Source of the DNA: Bryobacterales bacterium
GTDB lineage: Bacteria > Acidobacteriota > Terriglobia > Bryobacterales > Bryobacteraceae
Length of the DNA: 37,291 bases
Assembly: GCA_027324255.1 (NCBI GenBank)
Contig: DAHVTI010000164.1
Span: 1 to 37,291, forward strand
Reading direction: 5' to 3'
Shown: piece by piece, positions 29,673 to 37,291 of the stretch
How the letters are laid out: the number at the start of each line of letters is the position of its first letter
How positions within the stretch are numbered: position 1 is the first letter of the stretch
Translations under genes and position numbers: made by a program
Notes under the pieces: generated by a model
The model's input: only the letters and a program-made list of their open reading frames with translations
Database searches by the model: none
What the model was told of the DNA's origin: nothing

Positions 29673-30914
29673 ATGAACAGGCGTCACTGGATGGCGGCAT
29701 CGATGTTCGGCCTGGCTCGCGCCACGGGCGAAGTGAAACCCCTGCCCGAGGCGGGCCTCAGGACCACCGACCCGGAGGCCTACTGGCTGAAGATCCGCAA
29801 GGACCAGTTCTTCCTGCCGGAATGGCGCGCCTTCCTGAACAACGGCAGCCTGGGCGTCGCGCCGCGGCCCGTGGTGGCCGCCGTGACGGAGTTCCTGGAA
29901 AACGCCGCCGCGCTCACCAGCGACGAGTACCCGCGCTGGGGCTACGAAACGCTGGACGCCGAGCGCGCGGAGATGGCCGGGTTCCTGGGCTGCAAGAAGG
30001 ACGAGCTGGCCTTCACGCACTGCGCCACCGAAGGCATCAGCACCGTCGCCATGGGCCTCGACCTGAAGGCCGGCGACGAAGTGCTGCTGACGGACCACGA
30101 GCACCCCAGCGGCAAGGCCGGCTGGCAGCAGCGCGCGCAACGCCACGGCATCACGCTCCGCGAAGTGCCGATCCCCCATCCGCCGCGCGACTCCGCGCAA
30201 CTGGCCGAGCTGATGATCAAAGCCATCGGGCCCAAGACGCGCGTACTGAGCTTCAGTGGCATCATCAGCCCCACCGGCGTCGTCATGCCCGTGCGCGAAA
30301 TCTGCGACGCGGCCCGCGCGCGCGGCGTCGTCACCTTCGTCGACGGCGCCCACATGAACGGGCAGATTCCGCTGCAGCTCTCCGAGCTCGGCTGCGACTA
30401 CTTCGCCGGCAGCCCGCACAAGTGGATGTTCGCCCCCGCCGGCTGCGGCATTCTCTACATCCGCGAGGAGAACCTGGACCGCCTGTGGCCCTCCATCGTC
30501 ACCGGCGACTGGGACAATAAGCCGCTGAAGGCGGCGCGCTTCATGAAGGTGGGCACGAACAACCGCGCCACCATCGTCGGCATGATGGCCGGGCTGCGCT
30601 TCCTGAAAGCGCTTGGGCCGGATAACGTCTACGCCCGCATCCACGACTTGGCGCGCAGGAACTACGCCATGGCCGCCGCGCGGCCGCACCTGGAGATCCT
30701 GAGCAGCGCCGACCACCGCCTGTACGGCTCGCTGGTGACCATCGGCTTCAAGGGCGCCAAGCTCGACGACCTGTGGAAGAAGGCGCGCGAGCGCAAGATC
30801 TGGGTGTACGGCTCGCCGCAGCTCCGCCTTTCGACGCACATCCACACGCGCGTGGCGGACCTGGAAGCGTTCTACTCGCTCGTGGACGAGGTCCTGCTCG
30901 GCAAGAAGGGCTAA
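29673..30914 (+). CDS. Class V aminotransferase (isopenicillin N epimerase-like), PLP-dependent
   Basis: FLNNGSLGVAPRPVV, THCATEGISTVAMGL, LTDHEHPSGKAGW, FVDGAHMNGQIPLQLSELGCDYFAGSPHKWMFAPAGCGILY. Confidence 0.92.
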   Translation: MNRRHWMAASMFGLARATGEVKPLPEAGLRTTDPEAYWLKIRKDQFFLPEWRAFLNNGSLGVAPRPVVAAVTEFLENAAALTSDEYPRWGYETLDAERAEMAGFLGCKKDELAFTHCATEGISTVAMGLDLKAGDEVLLTDHEHPSGKAGWQQRAQRHGITLREVPIPHPPRDSAQLAELMIKAIGPKTRVLSFSGIISPTGVVMPVREICDAARARGVVTFVDGAHMNGQIPLQLSELGCDYFAGSPHKWMFAPAGCGILYIREENLDRLWPSIVTGDWDNKPLKAARFMKVGTNNRATIVGMMAGLRFLKALGPDNVYARIHDLARRNYAMAAARPHLEILSSADHRLYGSLVTIGFKGAKLDDLWKKARERKIWVYGSPQLRLSTHIHTRVADLEAFYSLVDEVLLGKKG

Positions 30915-30921
30915 AGGGCGC

Positions 30922-31359
30922 ATGACGGACCGCGAAGCCGCGGCAGAGTTGCTCGCCTCGCAACACACGCTGGTGCTCGCCACGACATCGGCCGGCGGCA
31001 CGCCGCACAGCGCGCCGCTGTTCTACATCGCGGGCGAAGGGATGCGGCTCTACTGGCTCTCTTCGCCGCGCAGCGCGCACAGCCGCGGCCTGGCGCGCGG
31101 CGCGTCGGTGGCCGTGTTCCAGCCGGCCTCGGACTGGCGGGACATCCGCGGCGTCCAGCTATGGGGCACGGCGCGCGCCGTGCGCGGCGTGCGGGAGAAG
31201 GCGCAGGTGCTCGAACGCTACCGCCGGCGCTTTTCGCTGGGCGCCGAGTTCGCGCCGGCGATCGCCCTCAGCCGCCTGTACGTTTTCGAGCCCGTGCGCG
31301 GGCGCTACATCGACAACTCGCGCGGCTTCGGCTACCGGGCCGAGTTTACGCTGCCCTGA
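30922..31359 (+). CDS. Pyridoxamine 5'-phosphate oxidase (PPOX)-fold family protein
   Basis: LLASQHTLVLATTSAGGTPHSAPLFYIAGEGMRLYWLSSPRSAHSRGL; DIRGVQLWGTARAV. Confidence 0.8.
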   Translation: MTDREAAAELLASQHTLVLATTSAGGTPHSAPLFYIAGEGMRLYWLSSPRSAHSRGLARGASVAVFQPASDWRDIRGVQLWGTARAVRGVREKAQVLERYRRRFSLGAEFAPAIALSRLYVFEPVRGRYIDNSRGFGYRAEFTLP

Positions 31360-31366
31360 TGCGGGA

Positions 31367-32980
31367 TCAGAGCGCGAAGAGTCCCCAGGCCAGCGCCAGC
31401 AGCGCCGCCACCACGCCCCAAGCCATGAGGAAGCCCGTCCAGTCTTCGCGGTAGCCGGCCCACAGCGGGCGTAGCTTGGGCTGGAACAGGTCGAGGAAGA
31501 GCAGCCGCGGCCCTTCGGCGAGCCTGGCGAAGAAGGCCTCGCTGTGCTCGCGCGGCTCGGGACGCGTCAGCAGGCTCACCGCCACAAAGACCGCCGCGCC
31601 CGATGCCAGCGCCGCCAGGAACACGTCCGGGTCCCAGTGGTCCAGCCGCTTGCCCATGCGCGCGTACAGCGCGAAGTTCACCGCGAAGGCCGTGCCCACG
31701 CCCGAGGCCGCGCCCCAGCGGTTGCCGCGGCGCCACAGGAAGCCGCCCATGACGGCGATGCCCACGTAGGTGGCCATCGTCTCCGTGAGCAGGAACGAGT
31801 AGAGTACGCGGTCGATGAAGAACATCGCGTACAGCAGGCTGGCGGCGGTGATCAGGGCGCCGCTCCAGCGGCCCACGCGCGTGTAGTGCTCATCCGGCCG
31901 GCCCGGCGCCCAATAGCGTTCGTAAAGCCCGCGCGTGAACAGCGCGCCGCTATTCACCTGGAAGGTGGCGCAGCCCGCCATGTTGGCCGCCAGCACGCAG
32001 GCGATCATGAGCCCCGTGCCGCCCGAAAACAGCAGCCGCCGGCAGGCGAAGCCGAACGCGTCCTCCGCTTCCTTCAGCGCGGGCACTCCGGCCTTGCCCT
32101 GCGCGAACATCGCCGCCACCATCAGCCCGGCCACCGCCCAGCCCACGGTGCAGAAGCGCTTCACGAAATTGCCGTAGGTGAAGCCCGTGCGGCAGGCACG
32201 CTCGTCGCGGCCCGTGCCCGCCACCGCCACCATGTGCGGCTGCGCGACGATGCCGATGAGCCCGTTCAGCGTGAGCATGAAGATGAACCACGGGCCGATG
32301 CCCTGCGGCGTGCTGAGCGAGAACATGTGCGGCGCGAGCGTCGCCTTCATGCCGGCCAGGCCGCCCACCACGCCCCAGCCCAGCGGGATCAGCAGGAAGG
32401 AGAGCGTCAGGATGAGGAAGCCCTGCAGCACCTCCGTCCATACGGCCGCGCGCAAGCCGCCGGCGACGCTGTAGAGCACGAACACGGCCGTCATCGCCAG
32501 GATGGTGTGGTTCACCTCGATGCCGCCGCCCGTGGCCTGGCTGATCACCTTCCCCGCCCCCTTCAGCATGCTGGCCATGTTCAGCGTGAAGAAGATGAGG
32601 GCGAAGGCCGTGTAGCCGGCGCCCATCCACGGCCCGTAGCGGTCCTCCACGATCTCCGCCAGCGTGGTGCGTTTCATGCGCCGGTAGACGGGCGCCATCA
32701 GCCAGTAAAACGGGGTGGCGAAGAGGTTCTTCCACTGCAGCCAGATGGCGGAGGCGCCCAGCGTCTGCACGGCGCCGGCCAGCGCCACGGGCATCTCCGC
32801 GCGCGTGCCGGTGGCAAAGCTCTGCCCGATCATGAGCCACTTCGAAAAGACGCGCCCGCCCAGGAAGTAGCCCTCCGAGCCCTTCACCTTGCGCCCGGCG
32901 GCCAGGCCGAGCGCGGCGATGCCGGCCAGGTAGGCGAAGAGCACCGTCCAATCCGCCGCCGTCAATTGGAGCGGAGGCAT
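31367..32980 (-). CDS. Sodium:solute symporter family (SSS) transporter
   Basis: GRKVKGSEGYFLGGRVFSKWLMIGQSFATGT; multiple TM segments; adjacent to the GH172-like gene. Confidence 0.9.
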   Translation of the reverse strand: MPPLQLTAADWTVLFAYLAGIAALGLAAGRKVKGSEGYFLGGRVFSKWLMIGQSFATGTRAEMPVALAGAVQTLGASAIWLQWKNLFATPFYWLMAPVYRRMKRTTLAEIVEDRYGPWMGAGYTAFALIFFTLNMASMLKGAGKVISQATGGGIEVNHTILAMTAVFVLYSVAGGLRAAVWTEVLQGFLILTLSFLLIPLGWGVVGGLAGMKATLAPHMFSLSTPQGIGPWFIFMLTLNGLIGIVAQPHMVAVAGTGRDERACRTGFTYGNFVKRFCTVGWAVAGLMVAAMFAQGKAGVPALKEAEDAFGFACRRLLFSGGTGLMIACVLAANMAGCATFQVNSGALFTRGLYERYWAPGRPDEHYTRVGRWSGALITAASLLYAMFFIDRVLYSFLLTETMATYVGIAVMGGFLWRRGNRWGAASGVGTAFAVNFALYARMGKRLDHWDPDVFLAALASGAAVFVAVSLLTRPEPREHSEAFFARLAEGPRLLFLDLFQPKLRPLWAGYREDWTGFLMAWGVVAALLALAWGLFAL

Positions 32981-32983
32981 CGG

Positions 32984-35035
32984 CTAGCGCTCCTCGATCT
33001 TCGCAATGGCCGCCTCGGCGTTCCACTGCACGCGCGGCACTTTGCGGAGCTGCCGCAGCGCCGGCACGGCCTGGGCCGCCGCAGGGCCGAGGGCGCCCAA
33101 CGCGTCGGCGACGCTGCGCAGCACCTGAACGTGTTCGCCCTCGGCGCCGGCCGCCGCGATCAACGCATCCAGGGCGGGCGCCGCGGCCGGCCCCAGCGCG
33201 GCCAGCGCATTGGCGCTCATCATGCGCACGCCGCTGTCCGCGTCTTTCAAACCGGCGATCAGCGCGGGCAGTGCCGGCGCGGCCGGCGCGCCGAGGCCCC
33301 GCAACGCAACGGCCGCCAGACCGCGCACCTCGGCACTGCGGTCGCTCATCGCCTGTTCCAACTGCTTGAGCCCGCGTCCGGCCAGCCGGGCGTGCTGCGT
33401 CGCGCGCCACACGGCGGCGGCCCGCACGAAGCTGTCGGCGTCCTGCAGGGCGGCGATCCACTCGGCGTCCGTCACCGAGCCGGTGCGCAAGCGCTCGGCC
33501 TTGTCTCCGCCGGCAGCCTCGGGCGAGGCCACGCGGGCCGGCACCACGGTGTCCAGGCCGAAATGGTATCCGCCCGAGCGCTCGTCTTTGGCCTGGCACA
33601 CGAAGCTCAATACATGCTGCCCCTTCGTGAGCCGCGGCCAGGCCAGGACATGATCCTCGGCCACGTACAGCTCGGTGTGCCAGGCGTTGATCAGTGTGGC
33701 TCCGCCGATGTTCGCGCCGGGCTCGTGCTCCAGATCGCCGGCCGCCTGCACCGGCTTGCCGTCCAGCAGCACGCTGTAGATGCCGTAGTCCGGAGCGTGC
33801 GCCACCTGCGCCAGCAGCTCGTAGCGGCCGTCCGATTCCACGTCGAAGGGCACGTCGAGCCGCGCGCCGGGGCCCTCGGCTTCGAGAAACAGCAGGTCGC
33901 GCGACCAGAAGACCTCTTTCTGCACGGAGGCCTTGCCGCGCGCTGCCTTCACACGCGCGATATCCTGCTCCACTTCGATCTGGCGCGCGTTGCCGTGAGG
34001 CAGCCGCGCCACGCCGTAGGGCGGCACGGGCAGCCCTTGCGCGATGCCCTGCTGGTACCAGAACGCGACGCTGCTGAAGAGGTCGGCCCGCTCTTCGAAT
34101 CCGGACCGCACGCTGCCGTCGGCGTTGTACGTCCAGCCGGCGTGCTCGATCTCCAGCTTCAGCGACCGGCGGAAGGGCACCGGGTCCGCCACGTGCCACC
34201 GGTAGGCCGTCATGCGCGACGACTCACCCGTGCCCTCGGCCACGGGCACGCCCGTGTACGGCCCGTTGGCCACGCGCAGGGACCACGCGTCGTTGAAGTA
34301 ATCCTCCGTGCCCGTGCCCTCGATGGACGCCTTCGGCGCGCCGTCCACGAAGAAGAACTCGTCGCCCTCGCCGAACCAGCCGGGCTCCTTCTGGATCACG
34401 CTGAACACCGTGCCGGCGTAATGGCCGCGCCCCGCGACGTCGAGGATGGTGTAGTGCCGCCCCATCCGCGCCGGCAACTCCTGGCGGTACCAGGCGTGGA
34501 AGTAGCCAATGTCGGCGGCGAGCGCCGGCACCTTGCGCCAGTCCACGTGGTAGTAAAGGTTCGAGCTGCGCCGCCGGCCTTCGTTGGTGATGGTGATGCG
34601 GCAGTGCTTGCGGAACGGCATCGGCCAGTAGGAGTTGCGCGATCGCCCGCTGGAGGAGTCGCGGATGAGCAGCGACTCGACGGTGCGCTCCACGCCGTGG
34701 CCCACGGCGAAGAAGTCGCCCACCGGAGCGTCGACGCTCGGCGTCGCGCTGCCGTCGTAATAGACGCGCAGGCGGAACAGCCGCGGCCAGCCGTACTCGT
34801 TGGAAGCGACGGTGAGCCAGATGTGCGTCACCACGCCGGGCCCTTCCAGATCGGCCAGCACGACGGTCTCGCCGGGGATGGGCCGCAGGCTGTCGTCGTT
34901 GCTCAGCAGGTTGGGGTTGTTGCTCGACGCGCGAAAGGCCGCGTAGTCCTTGAGGCGGGCGAGGTCGAGCCAATCCTGCGCCGCCGCGCCGCCGGACAGG
35001 GCGCAGAGCGACACAACGAAGAAGGGGAACCGCAT
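32984..35035 (-). CDS. DUF2961 / GH172-like protein with C-terminal HEAT repeats
   Basis: Signal peptide; ADLEGPGVVTHIWLT, NSYWPMPFRKHCRITITNEG, FFVDGAPKASIEGTGTEDYFNDAW; C-terminus with about 3-4 HEAT repeats (SAEVRGLAAVALRGLGAPAAPALPALIAGLKDADSGVRMMSANALAALG). Confidence 0.87.
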   Translation of the reverse strand: MRFPFFVVSLCALSGGAAAQDWLDLARLKDYAAFRASSNNPNLLSNDDSLRPIPGETVVLADLEGPGVVTHIWLTVASNEYGWPRLFRLRVYYDGSATPSVDAPVGDFFAVGHGVERTVESLLIRDSSSGRSRNSYWPMPFRKHCRITITNEGRRRSSNLYYHVDWRKVPALAADIGYFHAWYRQELPARMGRHYTILDVAGRGHYAGTVFSVIQKEPGWFGEGDEFFFVDGAPKASIEGTGTEDYFNDAWSLRVANGPYTGVPVAEGTGESSRMTAYRWHVADPVPFRRSLKLEIEHAGWTYNADGSVRSGFEERADLFSSVAFWYQQGIAQGLPVPPYGVARLPHGNARQIEVEQDIARVKAARGKASVQKEVFWSRDLLFLEAEGPGARLDVPFDVESDGRYELLAQVAHAPDYGIYSVLLDGKPVQAAGDLEHEPGANIGGATLINAWHTELYVAEDHVLAWPRLTKGQHVLSFVCQAKDERSGGYHFGLDTVVPARVASPEAAGGDKAERLRTGSVTDAEWIAALQDADSFVRAAAVWRATQHARLAGRGLKQLEQAMSDRSAEVRGLAAVALRGLGAPAAPALPALIAGLKDADSGVRMMSANALAALGPAAAPALDALIAAAGAEGEHVQVLRSVADALGALGPAAAQAVPALRQLRKVPRVQWNAEAAIAKIEER

Positions 35036-35082
35036 GGCGCGGCCAGGATATCAGGTCTTGAGAGCGGGTGGAGGAGGCAAGG

Positions 35083-35115
35083 TGGTGGGCTCGGCAGAAC
35101 TCGAATCTGCGACCT
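35083..35115 (-). pseudogene. tRNA gene 3'-end remnant (T-arm, acceptor 3' strand, CCA); candidate att site
   Basis: Minus strand reads AGGTC-GCAGATTCGAGTTCTGC-CGAGCCC-A-CCA; no matching GGGCTCG acceptor strand or D-arm upstream on that strand. Confidence 0.6.
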
Positions 35116-35190
35116 CTACCGGGTCAAGGTTTAGCTCCGGAAGGTGGAAGTCTCGTGGTGTCAGTCACATACAGGCTTTTCCGCTAGTCC

Positions 35191-35221
35191 TGGAGTCCAA
35201 ATGGAGTCCACTTGGAGTCCA
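35191..35221. repeat. Three TGGAGTCCA iterons with exact 11-bp spacing
   Basis: TGGAGTCCAAA TGGAGTCCACT TGGAGTCCAAG starting at 35191, 35202, 35213. Confidence 0.85.
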
Positions 35222-35307
35222 AGTCCCTTGTTTTCATGGGCATGATGGACGCCGGATCGCGCCCATGATTGGGCAAGCCGTTTCAACGGCTTGGCAGGAT
35301 GGGCAGC

Positions 35308-35403
35308 ATGGGCAGGATGTTCTCGCCGTTGTCTCCTCGTCAATGCCGTGTGGTACGAGGAGACGATTTTCGTTTCTCCTATATGAGCGGCGATCCTGCC
35401 CAT
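35308..35403. repeat. Nested inverted repeats (outer 11-bp ATGGGCAGGAT/ATCCTGCCCAT; inner 10-bp GTCTCCTCGT/ACGAGGAGAC)
   Basis: Outer arms 35308-35318 and 35393-35403; inner arms 35331-35340 and 35355-35364, both perfect. Confidence 0.8.
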
Positions 35404-35495
35404 CGCGCCCCGGCCGAGCTCGGCATCGCGGTTGACTTGACACCAAGCCTCGATTCCCAGGTCAAGACTATGGTTATCGCCAATTTATGTCACCT

Positions 35496-35813
35496 TCAGG
35501 CTGGCACCCGTTCGGCCGGCGCTACGCGCCGTACGCGGATCTTTACCTCGACCCGCGAGCCCAGGCGGTTGAGGATGGACATGAGTCTGTCCACGGTGAA
35601 GCGCCCCAGATCCGCATTCCGGATGCGCGAGAAGTCGGCCGCGGCGAATCCCGTGCGGTCGTGCGCCGCGCGCACCGTCAGTCGCTGCTTGTCGAGCGTC
35701 TTGATGATTTCGGCAGCGAGGATGGCCTTGAACTGCTCGGCGTCCGCGTTCTCGTGCCCGAGGTCACGAAACACATTGCCGCCGCCCCGCACCACTTCTA
35801 GCTTTTCTCTCAT
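35496..35813 (-). CDS. HTH antitoxin (HigA/XRE-type, HTH_37-like)
   Basis: EQFKAILAAEIIKTLDKQRLTVRAAHDRTGFAAADFSRIRNADLGRFTVDRLMSILNRLGSRVEV; start overlaps toxin stop by ATGA. Confidence 0.85.
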   Translation of the reverse strand: MREKLEVVRGGGNVFRDLGHENADAEQFKAILAAEIIKTLDKQRLTVRAAHDRTGFAAADFSRIRNADLGRFTVDRLMSILNRLGSRVEVKIRVRRVAPAERVPA

Positions 35814-36157
35814 CCCAGCATCTCCTTCAGCCGCTTAAGTCGGTCCTTGACGAGGTCTATCTCGCGCTTTGGCGTCCCGATGCCCTGTGTCGACCTCTTC
35901 TGGAAGGCATGAAGCACCCAGATCTCATCGGCGAGTTGCACCGCATAGACCACGCGAAAGGCGTCGCCCCTGAACGCCAGCGCTATCTCGAACACGCCCG
36001 AGCCTAGGCCGTGCATTGGCTTCGCGATATCGGCCTTGCCGCCCTCCGCAGCGATTGTCAGCGCCGCGAGGCAGATTGCCTGCGCTCCCTCCGGGAAAGC
36101 CTCGAATTCCCTGAGCGCCGCCCTGATCCACGAGACGGGCCTTGTCTTCCGCGTCAT
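35810..36157 (-). CDS. HigB/RelE-like toxin (phage-derived Gp49-like family)
   Basis: RPVSWIRAALREFEAFPEGAQ...KPMHGLGSGVFEIALAFRGDAFRVVYAVQLADEIWVLHAFQKRSTQGIGTPKREIDLVKDRLKRLKEM; start placed at internal Met because ORF start 36208 lies in the palindromic operator. Confidence 0.85.
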   Translation of the reverse strand: MTRKTRPVSWIRAALREFEAFPEGAQAICLAALTIAAEGGKADIAKPMHGLGSGVFEIALAFRGDAFRVVYAVQLADEIWVLHAFQKRSTQGIGTPKREIDLVKDRLKRLKEMLG

Positions 36158-36198
36158 CTGCCGGTCGCCGCCTTTGTTTGTCGAATCTGCCCTCAGAC

Positions 36199-36220
36199 AT
36201 GTTGTCACCTATGACAACAT
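36199..36220. promoter_or_regulatory. Palindromic operator upstream of the toxin-antitoxin operon
   Basis: ATGTTGTCA-CCTA-TGACAACAT, perfect 9-bp arms. Confidence 0.75.
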
Positions 36221-36415
36221 CCGTCAAGGAGGCCCGCCGTCAGGATTCACGCTCGCACGCACGATTCCGTCTCCCCAACGGAAGACAAAGGGTGCCTGGC
36301 GGAATGCGTGCGCGCGTTCGCGAAAGCAAGCCGGCGGCCAATAGAACCAGAAAGAAACGCCGGCTGCGGACAACTACCTCAGGCCGAAGTACCAGATGGA
36401 AATGAGGGCCTCGGC

Positions 36416-36459
36416 GGTCACCCAAATCCGGCCATTGATGGTCACCTGAAAACCGGCCA
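36416..36459. repeat. IS21-type left-end repeat pair (GGTCACC..AAA.CCGGCCA x2, 24-bp period)
   Basis: GGTCACCCAAATCCGGCCA at 36416-36434 and GGTCACCTGAAAACCGGCCA at 36440-36459, just upstream of istA. Confidence 0.6.
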
Positions 36460-36510
36460 ACGGAGGAGGCACTCAGGACATGAGTTCAGGTGGAGCTAAG
36501 CTCCATCATC

Positions 36511-37291
36511 GTGAGCAATGTCTTGAGCCAAGAGAAACAGAACCAGGTGATCGCGCTCGGCCGGCTTGGCTGGCCGTTGAGGCGCATCGAGAAGGCGACC
36601 GGCGTCCGGCGGGAGACTGCCGCTGGCTATCTTCGTTCCGCCGGCGTGCCTGTGCGCCAGCCGGGGCGATGGGGCCGGCAGGCGCCGGAATCAAATCCGG
36701 CCATAGAGGTGACCACCGGCTCTGCCGGCGGCGCCACGCCAAATCCGGCCAACGAGGCGCCCCAGGTGACCACCGACTCAGAGCCGCCCCAGCCGGCGCG
36801 GAGCCCCTCCGCCAGCGCCTGCCTGCCGTACCACGAACTCATCCAGGCCGGCCTGTCCAAGGGTCGCAACGCCATGGGCATCTGGCAGGACCTCGTCGAC
36901 CAGAGCGGCTTCACCGGCGCCTACGAGAGCGTGAAGCGCTACGTGCGCAAGCTGCGCGGCGCGCGCAGCCCGGAACCCCGCGCCGTCATCGTGACCGCGC
37001 CCGGGGAAGAAGCGCAGGTCGACTACGGCACCGGCCCGATGGTCCGGGATCCGCAGACCGGCAAGTACCGGCGCACACGGCTGTTTGTGATGACGCTCGG
37101 CTGCAGCCGCAAAGCCGTCCGCCTGCTGGTCTTCGAATCGAGCACTCAGACCTGGGCGCAACTGCATGAGCAGGCGTTCCGCCGCCTGGGCGGCAGCGTG
37201 CGCGTTGTCGTGCTCGACAACCTCTCCGAAGGCGTGCTCAAACCCGACATCTACGATCCCGCGCTGAATCCGCTCTATCGCGACGTGCTGG
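36511..37291 (+). CDS. istA: IS21-family transposase IstA, 3' truncated by window edge
   Basis: Frame from GTG 36511 (VSNVLSQEKQNQVIALGRLGWPLRRIEKATGVRRETAAGYLRSAG...) open to the window end; YESVKRYVRKLRG...APGEEAQVDYGTGPMVRD...RLFVMTLGCSRKAVRLLVFESSTQTWAQLHEQAFRRLGGSVRVVVLDNLSEGVLKPDIYDPALNPLYRDVL. Absent from the ORF track because it is open-ended. Confidence 0.9.
   Translation, partial: MSNVLSQEKQNQVIALGRLGWPLRRIEKATGVRRETAAGYLRSAGVPVRQPGRWGRQAPESNPAIEVTTGSAGGATPNPANEAPQVTTDSEPPQPARSPSASACLPYHELIQAGLSKGRNAMGIWQDLVDQSGFTGAYESVKRYVRKLRGARSPEPRAVIVTAPGEEAQVDYGTGPMVRDPQTGKYRRTRLFVMTLGCSRKAVRLLVFESSTQTWAQLHEQAFRRLGGSVRVVVLDNLSEGVLKPDIYDPALNPLYRDVL

Noticed and set aside
35116-35130. Anticodon loop TTGACCC suggesting tRNA-Val(GAC)
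   Set aside because: The 5' anticodon stem is disrupted (CTAAACC instead of CTACC) and position 37 would be a pyrimidine, so tRNA identity cannot be assigned.
31544-35134. 1196-aa plus-strand ORF
   Set aside because: Antisense to the symporter and GH172-like genes; low-complexity Arg/His/Ala-rich translation typical of spurious ORFs in high-GC DNA.

Overview
This is a GC-rich window of about 37 kb. It is probably chromosomal DNA from an Acidobacteria/Solibacterales-like bacterium, inferred from the orphan FtsX/MacB-type permease, the many Tat-type signal sequences and the gene families present. Left to right it holds: a DnaE-family DNA polymerase (truncated by the window edge), an ADOP-like permease, pheA, and an accessory cluster. 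That cluster has an XRE regulator with a degenerate LexA/CI-like C-terminus, a 144-aa hypothetical protein, a 38-aa secreted peptide and two membrane or hypothetical proteins. Then follow a HEMLH metalloprotease-like protein, fabH, an animal-like myo-inositol oxygenase, a sulfatase, a class V aminotransferase, hrpB, a thioredoxin-fold protein, a sensor histidine kinase, a Gfo/Idh/MocA oxidoreductase, pyruvate carboxylase, a TSNGS-repeat lipoprotein, a second sulfatase, a large He_PIG/Ig-like repeat protein, another class V aminotransferase, a PPOX-fold protein, a sodium:solute symporter and a DUF2961/GH172 protein with C-terminal HEAT repeats. From about 35.08 kb the character changes to mobile DNA: a tRNA 3'-end remnant, three 11-bp-spaced iterons, a nested inverted repeat, a HigBA-like toxin-antitoxin operon with a perfect palindromic operator, and the 5' part of an IS21-family istA carrying internal copies of its own upstream repeat. 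The most novel signals are (a) two matching 18-bp palindromes, one upstream of the XRE gene and one upstream of the small secreted peptide gene, and (b) the tRNA-remnant/iteron island boundary. All calls come from reading the sequence; no database search was run.
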